Both the position numbers and the translations under genes were made by a program. Below are positions 31,213-39,274 of a DNA stretch of 64,000 bases, piece after piece. How positions within the stretch are numbered: the first letter of the stretch is position 1; each line of letters opens with the position of its first letter. The stretch lies in NCBI RefSeq assembly GCF_038561935.1, contig NZ_CP102770.1:6882001-6946000 (forward strand). Direction: 5' to 3'. The stretch is from Myxococcus stipitatus. Its GTDB lineage: Bacteria; Myxococcota; Myxococcia; Myxococcales; Myxococcaceae. A model generated the notes under the pieces. It saw nothing but the letters and a program-made list of their open reading frames with translations, made no database searches and was not told the origin of the DNA.

Positions 31213-32589
31213 ATGTTCAAGAAGACAGCCGTCCTTGCTGTCACCTGCGGCGCCCTGCTGGCCGGTTGCGGTGGTGACCTCCAGGCGGAGCAGGCGGTGC
31301 AGGACGAGATTGTTTCCAATCTGCTCCAAGCGGGCTTTCCCGCCAGCGACATCCTGGTCTCCGACGGTGACGTGTATGTGGGCCGTGACGCCCACGTCAC
31401 CCTCGAAGCCTCGCGCGAGATGCTCCAGGCGCCTCCTGCGAGCGAGGAGCAGTACCGCACGACGAACCAGGTCGGCGCGGGTGTGACGAAGATCTGTGTC
31501 AACCCCACCGCGGACTTCAACACCTACAACATGCTGAGCCAGGGACTGAACCTGGCCATCGCCAATTACAACGAGCGAGGGCTGCGCCTCACCTTCGCAC
31601 GCGGGCCGAGCACCGGGTGTACGGCCAACATCACCGCGCAGACCATGGGCGGCACGGGTGGCTCCGCGGGCTTCCCATCAGGCGGAATGCCCTATGGAAT
31701 CATCAACATCGGCACGGGCCTGAACAGCTACAGCGCCGACGTGAACGAGCACGTCATCACCCACGAACTGGGTCATGCCATCGGCTTCCGCCACTCGGAC
31801 TATTACAACCGCAGCATCAGCTGCAATGTCGGCGGTGACGAGGGAGACGCGGGCGTGGGCGCCATCCACATCCCGGGGACTCCCACGACGGCCGTCGTCG
31901 GCGGGTCGATCATGAACTCCTGCTTCCGAGACTCCGAAACCGGCGAGTGGACCGGCTCGGATATCACCGCGCTGAATGCGCTCTATGGCACCACCGGCGT
32001 CGCGAGCTGCTCGACCTACAACGTCCCGTCCTACCGTGGGCAGAACGGCACGCGGATTCAATGCTCCTGCGCTGGCGCGACGGGAGGGACGGTCTGGGGG
32101 ACGGACGTCTACACGGATGACTCCAGCGTCTGCGACGCCTCCATTCACGCGGGAGCGATTCCCGCCAGCGGTGGAACGGTGACCCTCACCATCCAGCCAG
32201 GGCAGAGCAGCTACACGGGCAGCACGCGCAATGGCATCACCACGAACGCCTATGGCGCCTGGGGCGGGAGCTTCACCGTCGGCGGCCAGACGCCGCCCGT
32301 TTCGGCCTGCTCGAGCTACAACTTCATCTCCTACCGAGGGCAGAACGGAACTCAGATTCGATGCAGCTGCCCCGCCGTGAGTGGCGGCACGGTGTGGGGG
32401 ACGGACCTCTACACGGACGACTCGAATGCCTGCGCGGCCGGCGTGCACGCGGGAGCGATTCCCGCCAGCGGCGGGACCCTGACTGTCACCATCCGCCCGG
32501 GACAGAGCAGCTACACGGGCACCACGCGCAATGGCATCACCACCCTCTCCTACGGCGCCTGGAGCGGGAGCTTCTCCATCAGTCCGTAG
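31213..32589 (+). CDS. Secreted M57-type (HEIGH) metalloprotease with two LCCL domains
   Basis: A 458-residue lipoprotein-signal protein (AVLAVTCGALLAGCGG). The catalytic domain carries HELGHAIGFRHSD at residues 184-196, the zinc motif of the dual-action HEIGH metallopeptidases (peptidase M57, the group of Myxococcus protease B). Two LCCL domains follow, at ~266-360 and ~366-458. Each has four cysteines and the pattern SYRGQNGT ... C-x-C ... GGTVWGTD-x-YTDDS ... AGAIPASGGT. The LCCL domains probably bind lipid or surface polymers. It would act outside the cell in predation or development. Confidence 0.88.
   Translation: MFKKTAVLAVTCGALLAGCGGDLQAEQAVQDEIVSNLLQAGFPASDILVSDGDVYVGRDAHVTLEASREMLQAPPASEEQYRTTNQVGAGVTKICVNPTADFNTYNMLSQGLNLAIANYNERGLRLTFARGPSTGCTANITAQTMGGTGGSAGFPSGGMPYGIINIGTGLNSYSADVNEHVITHELGHAIGFRHSDYYNRSISCNVGGDEGDAGVGAIHIPGTPTTAVVGGSIMNSCFRDSETGEWTGSDITALNALYGTTGVASCSTYNVPSYRGQNGTRIQCSCAGATGGTVWGTDVYTDDSSVCDASIHAGAIPASGGTVTLTIQPGQSSYTGSTRNGITTNAYGAWGGSFTVGGQTPPVSACSSYNFISYRGQNGTQIRCSCPAVSGGTVWGTDLYTDDSNACAAGVHAGAIPASGGTLTVTIRPGQSSYTGTTRNGITTLSYGAWSGSFSISP
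32008..32589 (+). repeat. In-frame tandem duplication encoding the two LCCL domains
   Basis: Two units with a period of exactly 300 bases (100 codons): 32008-32307 and 32308-32589. Long stretches are identical at DNA level, for example the GGGAGCGATTCCCGCCAGCGG block in each copy, which points to a fairly recent duplication. Confidence 0.85.
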
Positions 32590-32659
32590 CAACGCCAGAC
32601 ACATGAAGGACAAGGCCCTCTGGGAGTTGCATCTCAGGGGGCCTTGCCTTGTCCACGCG

Positions 32660-32746
32660 TCAGTGACAGACGGTGGCCTGGAAGTGGTGCTCGTAGAAGT
32701 ACGCCCAGGCACGGCGCACGTCGCCCGCCGGGTCCGAGTCATTGAA
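32660..32746 (-). pseudogene. C-terminal remnant of a second copy of the small secreted protein
   Basis: Read on the minus strand from 32746 to the TGA at 32660, the frame gives WFNDSDPAGDVRRAW followed by AYFYEHHFQATVCH. The intact gene at 29945-30316 ends GMNDTDPAGYARRAW followed by SYFYDHNFRATVCN. Similarity stops just upstream, and no start codon or signal peptide is present. This is a duplicated and truncated tail. Confidence 0.8.
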
Positions 32747-32752
32747 CCACGG

Positions 32753-33145
32753 CTCGACCGCCAGCCTGCCCCTCCCTCTCACGAGGAAGAGCGTGCGACC
32801 TGGCGAGCAGGGGCGCCACCCCAGAACCAGGGCCAGGCAGCCACTCGGACTCCCGCTGTCCCGACAGCAACCCGTCGCGAGGAAGCGCCCGGTGAATCAA
32901 CGTGTGTCTTGGCTCGTGGAAAGCCACGCAGGGCTGAATTCCGCCCCCTCAGCAGAAGACTCAGGCGTGCCTGGGGGGGAGCAGCGTCATCCCAGCAGCA
33001 CACTTCTTCCCAACTCGAGCCCTCGTGAAACCTCGTGGGCTTCGGCGCCCAGGGTGCGCCGCCCTTCGCATCGTGTGGCACAGCGAATGAAAGACGCCAC
33101 GCACCGAGCCATCGCGGCTCGAGCAAAGTCCAAGTGAGGCAGCAT
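32753..33145. other. Intergenic stretch, no gene seen
   Basis: Beyond the remnant at 32660-32746, this stretch holds only short overlapping open frames without ribosome sites or recognisable products. Confidence 0.45.
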
Positions 33146-34075
33146 ATGAAGGCGTGGGGTCGTTTCTGGGCGGGGACGGTACTGTGCTGTGGCTTCGGAT
33201 GGGCGAGTGCCGCGGGGGCGCATGAGCTGACGTGCGAGAAGAAGGTCAACGAAGCCCCCGTCGTGGTGGCCTCCACGTTCCCCTTCCTCGCGAACTACAG
33301 CTTCAAGGTCACCAACGTCCACCCCACGCTGCCCTCCATCCTCCTGTCCGCCACGGACAGCATCCTCACGAGCGAGGGTTTCGAATTCATCCCCGCGCCT
33401 CCCGTGAGCATCCCGGTGGGCGGCTCGCTCACGTCATCCTTCCCGTTGACCATCGAGAGCTTCAGCGACTGCAAGCTGCTGGCGATTCTCGATGGGACGG
33501 ATGACCTGAGCATCGACAACGTCTTCACCGCGACCTTCGAAGGAGGGGCGGCGATCTGCTCGGCGCGCGTCGTCTGCGAACAGCCCCCGCCTCCGCCTGA
33601 GTGCTCCCACGCGACACGGACCCTGGGCTTCTACAAAACCCATATCCCCGCGCTCGAGCAATGCCTTGCACTCGGCCCGATTCCGCTGGGGGCCATCGGC
33701 ACCATCACCACCCTGCCCTCGGCGGAAGGCATCCTCTGGGGAGACCCGGCGAAGTATCCCGACGACACGCCCCGTAGCCAGCTGGACCGTCTGCGATTCC
33801 TGCTCGCTCGCCAGACCCTCGTGGCCACCTGCAACCAGCGCCTCTTCGGCGCGACGCCGACGCCGCCCACCCTCATCACGGCGGCCGTCAGCGCGTTGAG
33901 CGGAACGGACTGCGCGACCATCTCCGCCCTCGTCCCCCAGGTGGATGCGTTCAACAACTCCTGCGATGCCGCGCCGTTCCCGCCAGGCTTCGTGCCCGGG
34001 CCCGCCACGCCCCAGCTCGCCGAGAGCATCGCCGTCGACCCCACGTCCGCGTCAGGCCAGACCTGCTCGCCCTGA
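33146..34075 (+). CDS. Secreted protein of unknown function (309 aa)
   Basis: A Sec signal (VLCCGFGWASAAGA) is followed by a beta-rich domain of ~140 residues (SFKVTNVHPTLPSILLSATDSIL ... CEQPPPPPEC) and a second, Cys-containing domain beginning CSHATRTLGFYKTH. That motif resembles the repeated TLGYWKTH-type segment of other secreted bacterial proteins of unknown role. No catalytic motif is seen. The lipoprotein gene starts 54 bases downstream, so the two may form an operon. Confidence 0.75.
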   Translation: MKAWGRFWAGTVLCCGFGWASAAGAHELTCEKKVNEAPVVVASTFPFLANYSFKVTNVHPTLPSILLSATDSILTSEGFEFIPAPPVSIPVGGSLTSSFPLTIESFSDCKLLAILDGTDDLSIDNVFTATFEGGAAICSARVVCEQPPPPPECSHATRTLGFYKTHIPALEQCLALGPIPLGAIGTITTLPSAEGILWGDPAKYPDDTPRSQLDRLRFLLARQTLVATCNQRLFGATPTPPTLITAAVSALSGTDCATISALVPQVDAFNNSCDAAPFPPGFVPGPATPQLAESIAVDPTSASGQTCSP

Positions 34076-34129
34076 ACGGCTCCCAGGTTCCAGGAACGAA
34101 TTCGAATCAAGCTCGAGAGGAATCTCCAC

Positions 34130-34738
34130 ATGAAGAAGCACTGGATGCTGTCCCTGTTCGGAGCCTCGACACTGGCTCTTGCCCTGACCGCCTGCGGGAG
34201 CGCGGAGAAGCCCCGCGGCCCCGAAGCCGAGCCCCCTTCCCCCGAAGCGCCCCCGCCTCCGCCCTCCCCTGATGCCACGCCGACGATTCCCGAGCCGGTC
34301 CCCCGCGCGGAGCCACCCGCGGAGCGCCGCTTCGAGCTGCGCATGCGCGGAGTGGGACTCGAGGGCTTCACCTCCATGCGGCTGCCCATCTCACGGGTGA
34401 GCGTCACCACGCTGGAGGGCAAGCTCCTGCCTGTGTTTCAACGCACCCGCGTGCTGGAGCTCGCGACGGCGGGGCACTCGCCGCTGCTCGCGCACTTCGA
34501 CGTGCCCACGGACCTGGAGCGCGTCCGAATCACGGTCTACTTCGCGGACCTCGGCGAGTTCGACCGCCATGGCAAGCATGAGAAGCTCGAGGCACGAGGG
34601 GCGCCGCTGAGCTTCGAGGTCAAGGTCAGCGACCTCGCCACGAGAGGCCGCGCGGTGCTCGCGTTGGATGCGGCACGCTCGGTGGTCCCCTTCGCCTCCA
34701 GCTCGGTGGTGATTCCCAACGGCGTCTTGTTGTTCTGA
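34130..34738 (+). CDS. Lipoprotein with DUF4382-like domain
   Basis: A 202-residue lipoprotein (LALALTACGS lipobox) with a Pro/Glu-rich linker (~25-65) and a beta-rich domain. ELRMRGVGLEGFTSMRLPISRVSV ... LLAHFDVPTDLERVRITV resembles DUF4382-type surface domains, here shortened. The function is unknown. Its closeness to the preceding secreted-protein gene suggests they are made together. Confidence 0.75.
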   Translation: MKKHWMLSLFGASTLALALTACGSAEKPRGPEAEPPSPEAPPPPPSPDATPTIPEPVPRAEPPAERRFELRMRGVGLEGFTSMRLPISRVSVTTLEGKLLPVFQRTRVLELATAGHSPLLAHFDVPTDLERVRITVYFADLGEFDRHGKHEKLEARGAPLSFEVKVSDLATRGRAVLALDAARSVVPFASSSVVIPNGVLLF

Positions 34739-34849
34739 GCACCGTGACGAAACACGCCACCTGCCCGGACGCTCGGGGCAGGTGTGCCGTGAACCAACAC
34801 ATGGGCGAGGACCTGGGAAGACACCTCGGCCCCGACGTGTCTCCCCGCC

Positions 34850-35740
34850 TCAGCCATGCTCCATCACCCAGTCGAGCGCCCGGCGCGCTCGCGTGGAGAG
34901 CTGTCTGCGTGAGGGATAGACGGCGAAGACCTCCCGGGGCTCGAGCGTGCGTCCCTTCACCGAGATGGGCACGAGCGCCTGGCCTTGGGCGTCCAGCATC
35001 TCCCTGGGCACGCTGACCACCCCCAGTCCTTCCAGGGCCGCGGCCAGGGCCACTCTCGGGTCATTCACCGTGGCACGCACGTGGCGCGGCCTCACCTCAT
35101 CCACTCCGCCATCCCGGCGTCGCAAGCGCCACACACCTCGCGACTGCGTCAGGACCGCCGGCACGTCCTCGAGCTCCGCACGCGTCAACACGGAGCGTCC
35201 CTTCAAGTGCTCGCGCACGAGGCGAGGTGAGGCCACGAGGACGGACTCGATGCTCCACAACCGCCGCGCCACCAGCTCTGCATCGCGGATGGGCCCCACG
35301 CGGAAGGCGAGGTCGAAGCCCTCTTCCACCAGGTCGACCAGGGCATTCGTGAGCACCAGCTCCACGTCCACACGCGGATGCCGGGCGGCGAAGGCGAAGA
35401 GCAGCGGAGCGAGTCGCTGGGCTCCGGTGGTCACCGGCGCGGTGACTCGCAGCTTGCCCGCGGGCTCCTCCTCCCGGTCCACCGACTGGTCGAGGACCTC
35501 GCTCAGCTGGTCCAGGAGCGGCCCCGCGCGCCCCAAGAGCCGGCTCCCTTCCGGGGTGAGCCCCACGCGTCGCGACGTGCGCTGCAGGAGCCGGGTTCCC
35601 AGCTGCTCCTCCAGGAGCGCCACCCGGCGGCTCACCGTGCTCACCGGAATGCCCAGGCGCTTCGCGGCCTCCCCGAAGCTCAGCTGCCGGGCCACGGCCA
35701 CGAAGATGCGCAGGTTCTCACTCGCCATCATTCCACCCAT
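34850..35740 (-). CDS. LysR-family transcriptional regulator
   Basis: About 296 residues. The winged helix-turn-helix lies at the N terminus (ENLRIFVAVARQLSFGEAAKRLGIPVSTVSRRVALLEEQLGTRL in two blocks), followed by a LysR substrate-binding domain (PAGKLRVTAPVTTGAQRLAPLLFAF). The sequence is closest in feel to the DsdC/AaeR-type LysR group. ATG 35740 has a GGAAGG site; ATG 35731/35728 are alternatives. It is divergent from an SDR gene 62 bases away, its most likely target. Confidence 0.9.
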   Translation of the reverse strand: MGGMMASENLRIFVAVARQLSFGEAAKRLGIPVSTVSRRVALLEEQLGTRLLQRTSRRVGLTPEGSRLLGRAGPLLDQLSEVLDQSVDREEEPAGKLRVTAPVTTGAQRLAPLLFAFAARHPRVDVELVLTNALVDLVEEGFDLAFRVGPIRDAELVARRLWSIESVLVASPRLVREHLKGRSVLTRAELEDVPAVLTQSRGVWRLRRRDGGVDEVRPRHVRATVNDPRVALAAALEGLGVVSVPREMLDAQGQALVPISVKGRTLEPREVFAVYPSRRQLSTRARRALDWVMEHG

Positions 35741-35802
35741 GGGATGCAGCCTTCCACATCGTCCCATGGTTGCAATCACTCCCTTTCGCTAGTCCTTGGG
35801 GC

Positions 35803-36519
35803 ATGAACCTCGAACAACAACATGTCGTGGTGGTGGGTGGTTCCTCCGGCATCGGACTCGGCGTGGCCCAGGCGGCGCTGGAGCAAGGTGCGTCGGTGAC
35901 ACTGGTGAGCCGTTCTCCCGAGAAGCTGGCGCGTGCCGCGGCCGGATTGGGAGCCCCGGGCCGGGTGCACACGCATGCCGCGGACGCGACTCGGGAGGAC
36001 GACGTGCGTCGCCTCTTCGAGGCGCTGCCCCCGGTGAATCACGTGGTCGTCACCACGGTGGAGGCGCACTACCTCTCCATCCGGCAGATGGACTTCGCCC
36101 TCGCGCGGCGCGTCATCGACTCCAAGCTCATGGCGGCCTTCCACGTGGCCAGGCACGCGCGGCTCCAGCCGGGTGGCTCGCTCACGTTCACGACGGGAAT
36201 CGCGTCGGCACGCCCCTCGCCGAATGGCTCGGTCATCGCGGCGGTGAACGGGGGCATCGAGTCCGCCGTGCGAGCGTGGGCCCTGGAACTGGCGCCGGTG
36301 CGCGTGAATGCCCTGTCGCCTGGCTGGATTGACACCCCCATCTGGGACAGCCTCGCGGGCGACGCCAAGGCCCAGCGCTTCGAGCAGCACGCGCGTCGCC
36401 TCCCCGTGGGCCGCATCGGCACGACCGCTGACGTGGGGCACGCAGCCGTGTTCCTGATGACGAACGGCTTCACCACGGGCGATGTGCTGCGCGTGGATGG
36501 CGGGCATCCGCTCGTCTGA
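35803..36519 (+). CDS. SDR-family protein lacking the Tyr-Lys catalytic pair
   Basis: A 238-residue short-chain dehydrogenase/reductase fold. The cofactor loop GGSSGIG is at residues 12-18 and the C-terminal PVRVNALSPGWIDTPIWD segment is intact. At the catalytic YxxxK position the sequence reads IAAVN (Ile145, Asn149), so the usual Tyr and Lys are missing. It may bind NAD(P) without classical dehydrogenase chemistry. I have the impression of a subfamily with this same substitution. It is divergent from and probably regulated by the LysR gene. Confidence 0.85.
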   Translation: MNLEQQHVVVVGGSSGIGLGVAQAALEQGASVTLVSRSPEKLARAAAGLGAPGRVHTHAADATREDDVRRLFEALPPVNHVVVTTVEAHYLSIRQMDFALARRVIDSKLMAAFHVARHARLQPGGSLTFTTGIASARPSPNGSVIAAVNGGIESAVRAWALELAPVRVNALSPGWIDTPIWDSLAGDAKAQRFEQHARRLPVGRIGTTADVGHAAVFLMTNGFTTGDVLRVDGGHPLV

Positions 36520-36672
36520 GGACCTCCTGGGCTCCCGGGGCCTGTATCAGCCTGTGTCTCGGGAGGAGTACATCCTGGGCGGAATTCTCACAGTTTCGTA
36601 AACAAGCATGGAATCTGCGGGGCGGGGCGCAACTCCTCGGGGGTAACCCGGAGAATAGGGGCAGGAGATCAC

Positions 36673-37359
36673 ATGACCGACTACCGCACGACATCTCGGA
36701 ACCGCCCCCGCATCCCCCAGGACTACGTCATCCAGAAGGGCGATACGCTCACGAAGCTGGCGGCCAAGTTCGGCACGACGGTCGACCAGTTGGTCCGCGA
36801 CAACAACATCGCGAACCGCGACCTCATCTTCACGGGCGCGAAGCTGAAGGTCGGTCACTCCACGAATGACTCGTTCCAGTCGAGCGGGAGCCGCCAGGGC
36901 CTCCGCGGTGGCCGCAGCCCGGTGGGCGGGGGCGAGGATGTCGGCGGTCCGACGGGCGCCGGCCCGAGCAACGCGTCGCCCGCGATGCGTCGGCTGGCCG
37001 AGGCGGCTCGCCAGGCGGCGATGGGCATGGGCGGCTACAACAGCCAGGGCCTCTGCGCCACGGGCGTGAGCCGGGCCATCCGCAACGCGCTGGGCATCGG
37101 CGTGTCGGGCAACGGCAACCAGATCGACAACAACCTGCCGCGCGACAAGTTCAAGCAGGTCAACATGTCGCTGGAGGAGGCGCTGAAGATTCCGGGCCTC
37201 GTCCTCACGTGGGAGAGCACCTCCACGCGCCTGGGCAGCATCTATGGCCACACCGCCATCACCACCGGCGACGGCCACACGTCCGCGAGCGACTTCATCG
37301 AGCGCAACACGACGAACAACGGCCGCACGGGCTTCAAGGTCTTCATGCCCATCATGTAG
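36673..37359 (+). CDS. LysM protein with CHAP/NlpC-like C-terminal domain
   Basis: A 228-residue protein without a signal peptide. A LysM domain (YVIQKGDTLTKLAAKFGTTVDQLVRDNNI ... IFTGAKLKV, ~16-61) is joined by a Gly-rich linker to a domain with GLCATGVSRAIRNAL (Cys ~124) and GHTAITTGDGH (His ~192). That spacing recalls CHAP or NlpC/P60 cysteine amidases that cut peptidoglycan peptides. Export would need a dedicated system or lysis. It is flanked by a strong terminator and stands alone. Confidence 0.78.
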   Translation: MTDYRTTSRNRPRIPQDYVIQKGDTLTKLAAKFGTTVDQLVRDNNIANRDLIFTGAKLKVGHSTNDSFQSSGSRQGLRGGRSPVGGGEDVGGPTGAGPSNASPAMRRLAEAARQAAMGMGGYNSQGLCATGVSRAIRNALGIGVSGNGNQIDNNLPRDKFKQVNMSLEEALKIPGLVLTWESTSTRLGSIYGHTAITTGDGHTSASDFIERNTTNNGRTGFKVFMPIM

Positions 37360-37386
37360 CTCCCGGCCCACACCGGTGATGCTCCC

Positions 37387-37428
37387 GAAGGCCCCGGGTC
37401 CCTCTGCGGACCTGGGGCTTTCTCTTTT
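37387..37428 (+). terminator. Strong intrinsic terminator after the LysM gene
   Basis: Arms GAAGGCCCCGGGTCC and GGACCTGGGGCTTTC form a ~15-bp hairpin with a short loop, followed by TCTTTT. One of the clearest terminators in the window. Confidence 0.85.
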
Positions 37429-37789
37429 CCGGGCGACGGGCTCGTGAGGACACACGCGGCTCAACAGGGGGCATTCGCTGGTGGTTGTGATTGGCACGGG
37501 TCCCCCCATTCACGCAGGGCTCGCGAGAAGCCCATGGGCGACAGAAGGGAGCAGGTGCCCGTTCAAGGTGGAACTGGGGAGGAGCAAGGGGCTGTACGAG
37601 GCGGTGAAGGAGAATCCTACATCGCTCCTGGCGGAGGGAGCGACGCGCGGCTCGGCCAGACACTGTGTGTTCCAGAAATTGCGGCACTCGAGACTGTCAC
37701 GGCTTCCAAGGTCTGTGCCGGCCGATAGCACTGGCAGGCGCGATCTGCCCGTTCGACCGAGGCAGGCGGGGTGGCCACGTCGTCGCTCA
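37429..37789. other. Intergenic stretch before the IS3 remnant, no gene seen
   Basis: Short open frames occupy both strands, but none has a credible ribosome site or product. It may be the decayed 5' part of the adjacent insertion sequence. Confidence 0.4.
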
Positions 37790-38229
37790 CGAAGCACGAC
37801 AACGAGCGAACCCACACACCCGGTGGCGGCCAACCTGCTCGACAGGGCGTTACGTCACCGCCGGCTGGCCGAGGGGCTCCTCCATCGCTCAAACCAGGAA
37901 TGCACCTGCGCGAGTGAGGATGACCACCGCCTCCTCGCCGGAACAGCCTCACTTGCAGCATGAGCAGACGCGGCCACTGCGACACCAAATCAGCCATGGA
38001 GTGCGAGTTCAATACGCTCGATGCGGAGTCAGGTGAGGTCTTCGAGAGCGTCGACGATGCAAGGGAATGACTGCTCGGCTCCATCGAGGTCTTCCACAAC
38101 CAGCAGCGCATGCACTCGGCAATCGGCTACGCTGCGCCGGCCAAGTTTGAACGGGCAGCGGCATTCCCTATCTGTCCATGTCAGCAAATCCATCCCACTT
38201 GGACTTCAGCAGCCCCACCGGCTGGCTGA
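37790..38229 (+). mobile_element. Degenerate IS3-family transposase fragment
   Basis: Two frames joined by a frameshift near 37960 encode the C-terminal part of an IS3 OrfB. They read PVAANLLDRALRHRRLAEGLLHRSNQECTCASED (two blocks), then MSRRGHCDTKSAMECEFNTL, then after an in-frame TGA (38068) SIEVFHNQQRMHSAIGYAAPAKFE. These correspond to the IS3 blocks around HHSDRG, SMSRRGxCxDNAxxES and YNxxRxHSALGY. The N-terminal half is missing and the catalytic Asp block is mutated, so the element is dead. A lipoprotein gene starts 20 bases downstream. Confidence 0.75.
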
Positions 38230-38248
38230 GAGCGGAGAGAGAACAACC

Positions 38249-38983
38249 ATGAAGAAGACCTTTGTTTCGTCGATGTGTGCGCTTTTGTGGCTGGGCTGTG
38301 GTGGAAACCCGACGCCGGTTGAGGACGCGGCGCGCACCGCCTCCACGGCGGAGCAGGCCCTGCCTTGCGCGGACTGCGACACTGGGAGCGCCGAGGCCGA
38401 CGTCCCGGGCACCCATGGCTATGAAATCGAGTTGCCCATCTGGCAGGGCAACTTCGTGCCGCCCGAGTGGGAGGTCTACTGTCCCGAGACCGTCGGCTGC
38501 CTCATCCGTCCGCGGAGCGGCGCCAGCATGGCCAACATGGACTGGCGCGGAGGCAACGTGCTCTACAACGTCCAGGAGACCCACCTTCCGTATCTCGCCG
38601 CTGGCCTCGCGCAGGGCAACGGCTACCAGGTCCTCGGCCACGTCACAGGCTTCTTCACCAACATCCAGCCCGGGAAGGTGCGCGGCTCGGTGCAGTTCGA
38701 GACGAGCCCCGGAGACCTACGGCCGAACGTCCAGGATGAGGTCGTGCTGGCCCTGCAGACGTATAACGGCACGGCCTGGACCGACGCCGCCGTCCGGAGC
38801 CTGCCGCTGTCCGTCTTTTTCTATGGCGAGGTGGAGGCCCTGCTGCCGCCGAACACCCCGGTGCGCATGGAGATCCGGATGCGCCAGCGCCCCGACTGGG
38901 CGCGGTCCGCGTACTTCACCGCCGTCCGCTTGTTCGGCGCGCAGTGCTACCCGGACTTCTCCAACAACGCGTCCTGCCTGTGA
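38249..38983 (+). CDS. Lipoprotein of unknown function (244 aa)
   Basis: It starts MKKTFVSSMCALLWLGCGG, a lipoprotein signal with Cys17. The mature part has a short Cys pair (LPCADCDTG) and a beta-rich domain with further cysteines (EVYCPETVGCLIRP, GAQCYPDFSNNASCL). It resembles a jelly-roll carbohydrate-binding fold in strand pattern only (VRGSVQFETSPGD ... VRMEIRMRQRPDWARSAYFTAVRLFG). No family is recognised. Its location directly behind an IS3 remnant suggests it may be mobile cargo. Confidence 0.72.
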   Translation: MKKTFVSSMCALLWLGCGGNPTPVEDAARTASTAEQALPCADCDTGSAEADVPGTHGYEIELPIWQGNFVPPEWEVYCPETVGCLIRPRSGASMANMDWRGGNVLYNVQETHLPYLAAGLAQGNGYQVLGHVTGFFTNIQPGKVRGSVQFETSPGDLRPNVQDEVVLALQTYNGTAWTDAAVRSLPLSVFFYGEVEALLPPNTPVRMEIRMRQRPDWARSAYFTAVRLFGAQCYPDFSNNASCL

Positions 38984-39118
38984 GCAGGAGGGAAAGACCC
39001 ATGTCGCGGCACCCGCGCTCTTCGCCATGCAGGCGGGTGCTCGTCTCCTGCGGTCCAATCCCTCTTTGTTGAGACGCCTGCTTCGACCGCATCATCTCTC
39101 GCCAAGCCTGACTCGGCG

Positions 39119-39150
39119 GGAGGAGCACGGGACTTGAACCCGTGGCCTGA
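39119..39150 (-). repeat. tRNA 3'-end fragment (T arm and acceptor strand)
   Basis: On the minus strand, a perfect T stem ACGGG/CCCGT encloses the loop TTCAAGT (39127-39143) and is followed by acceptor-like GCTCCTC. The D and anticodon arms are missing; the terminator of the tRNA-Gly gene lies in their place. Such 3' tRNA fragments typically mark one end of an integrated element or its scar. Confidence 0.5.
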
Positions 39151-39162
39151 GCCCCAAAGCAA

Positions 39163-39198
39163 GAAGGCCGGTGCTCCCCTGAGGGAACACCGGCCTTC
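39163..39198 (-). terminator. Terminator hairpin downstream of tRNA-Gly
   Basis: Arms GAAGGCCGGTG (39163-39173) and CACCGGCCTTC (39188-39198) pair perfectly, with further pairing of the inner TCCC/GGGA. On the minus strand it is followed by a T-rich tail (TTGCTTT), just after the tRNA-Gly gene. Confidence 0.8.
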
Positions 39199-39201
39199 GA
39201 G

Positions 39202-39274
39202 AGCGGCGGAAGGGATTCGAACCCTCGACCCCGAGCTTGGGAAGCTCGTGCTCTACCAACTGAGCTACCACCGC
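39202..39274 (-). tRNA. tRNA-Gly (anticodon CCC)
   Basis: A 73-nt cloverleaf: acceptor GCGGTGG pairs with CCGCCGC (one G-U), D arm GCTCAGTTGGTAGAGC, anticodon stem CGAGC/GCTCG with loop TTCCCAA giving anticodon CCC, and T arm GAGGG/CCCTT around TTCGAAT. The discriminator is U. No CCA is encoded, so it must be added enzymatically. It reads GGG codons. Confidence 0.93.

Noticed and set aside
32531-33028. 165-codon open frame after the M57 protease
   Set aside because: It begins inside the protease gene and runs antisense through the secreted-protein remnant; no motif or ribosome site supports it.
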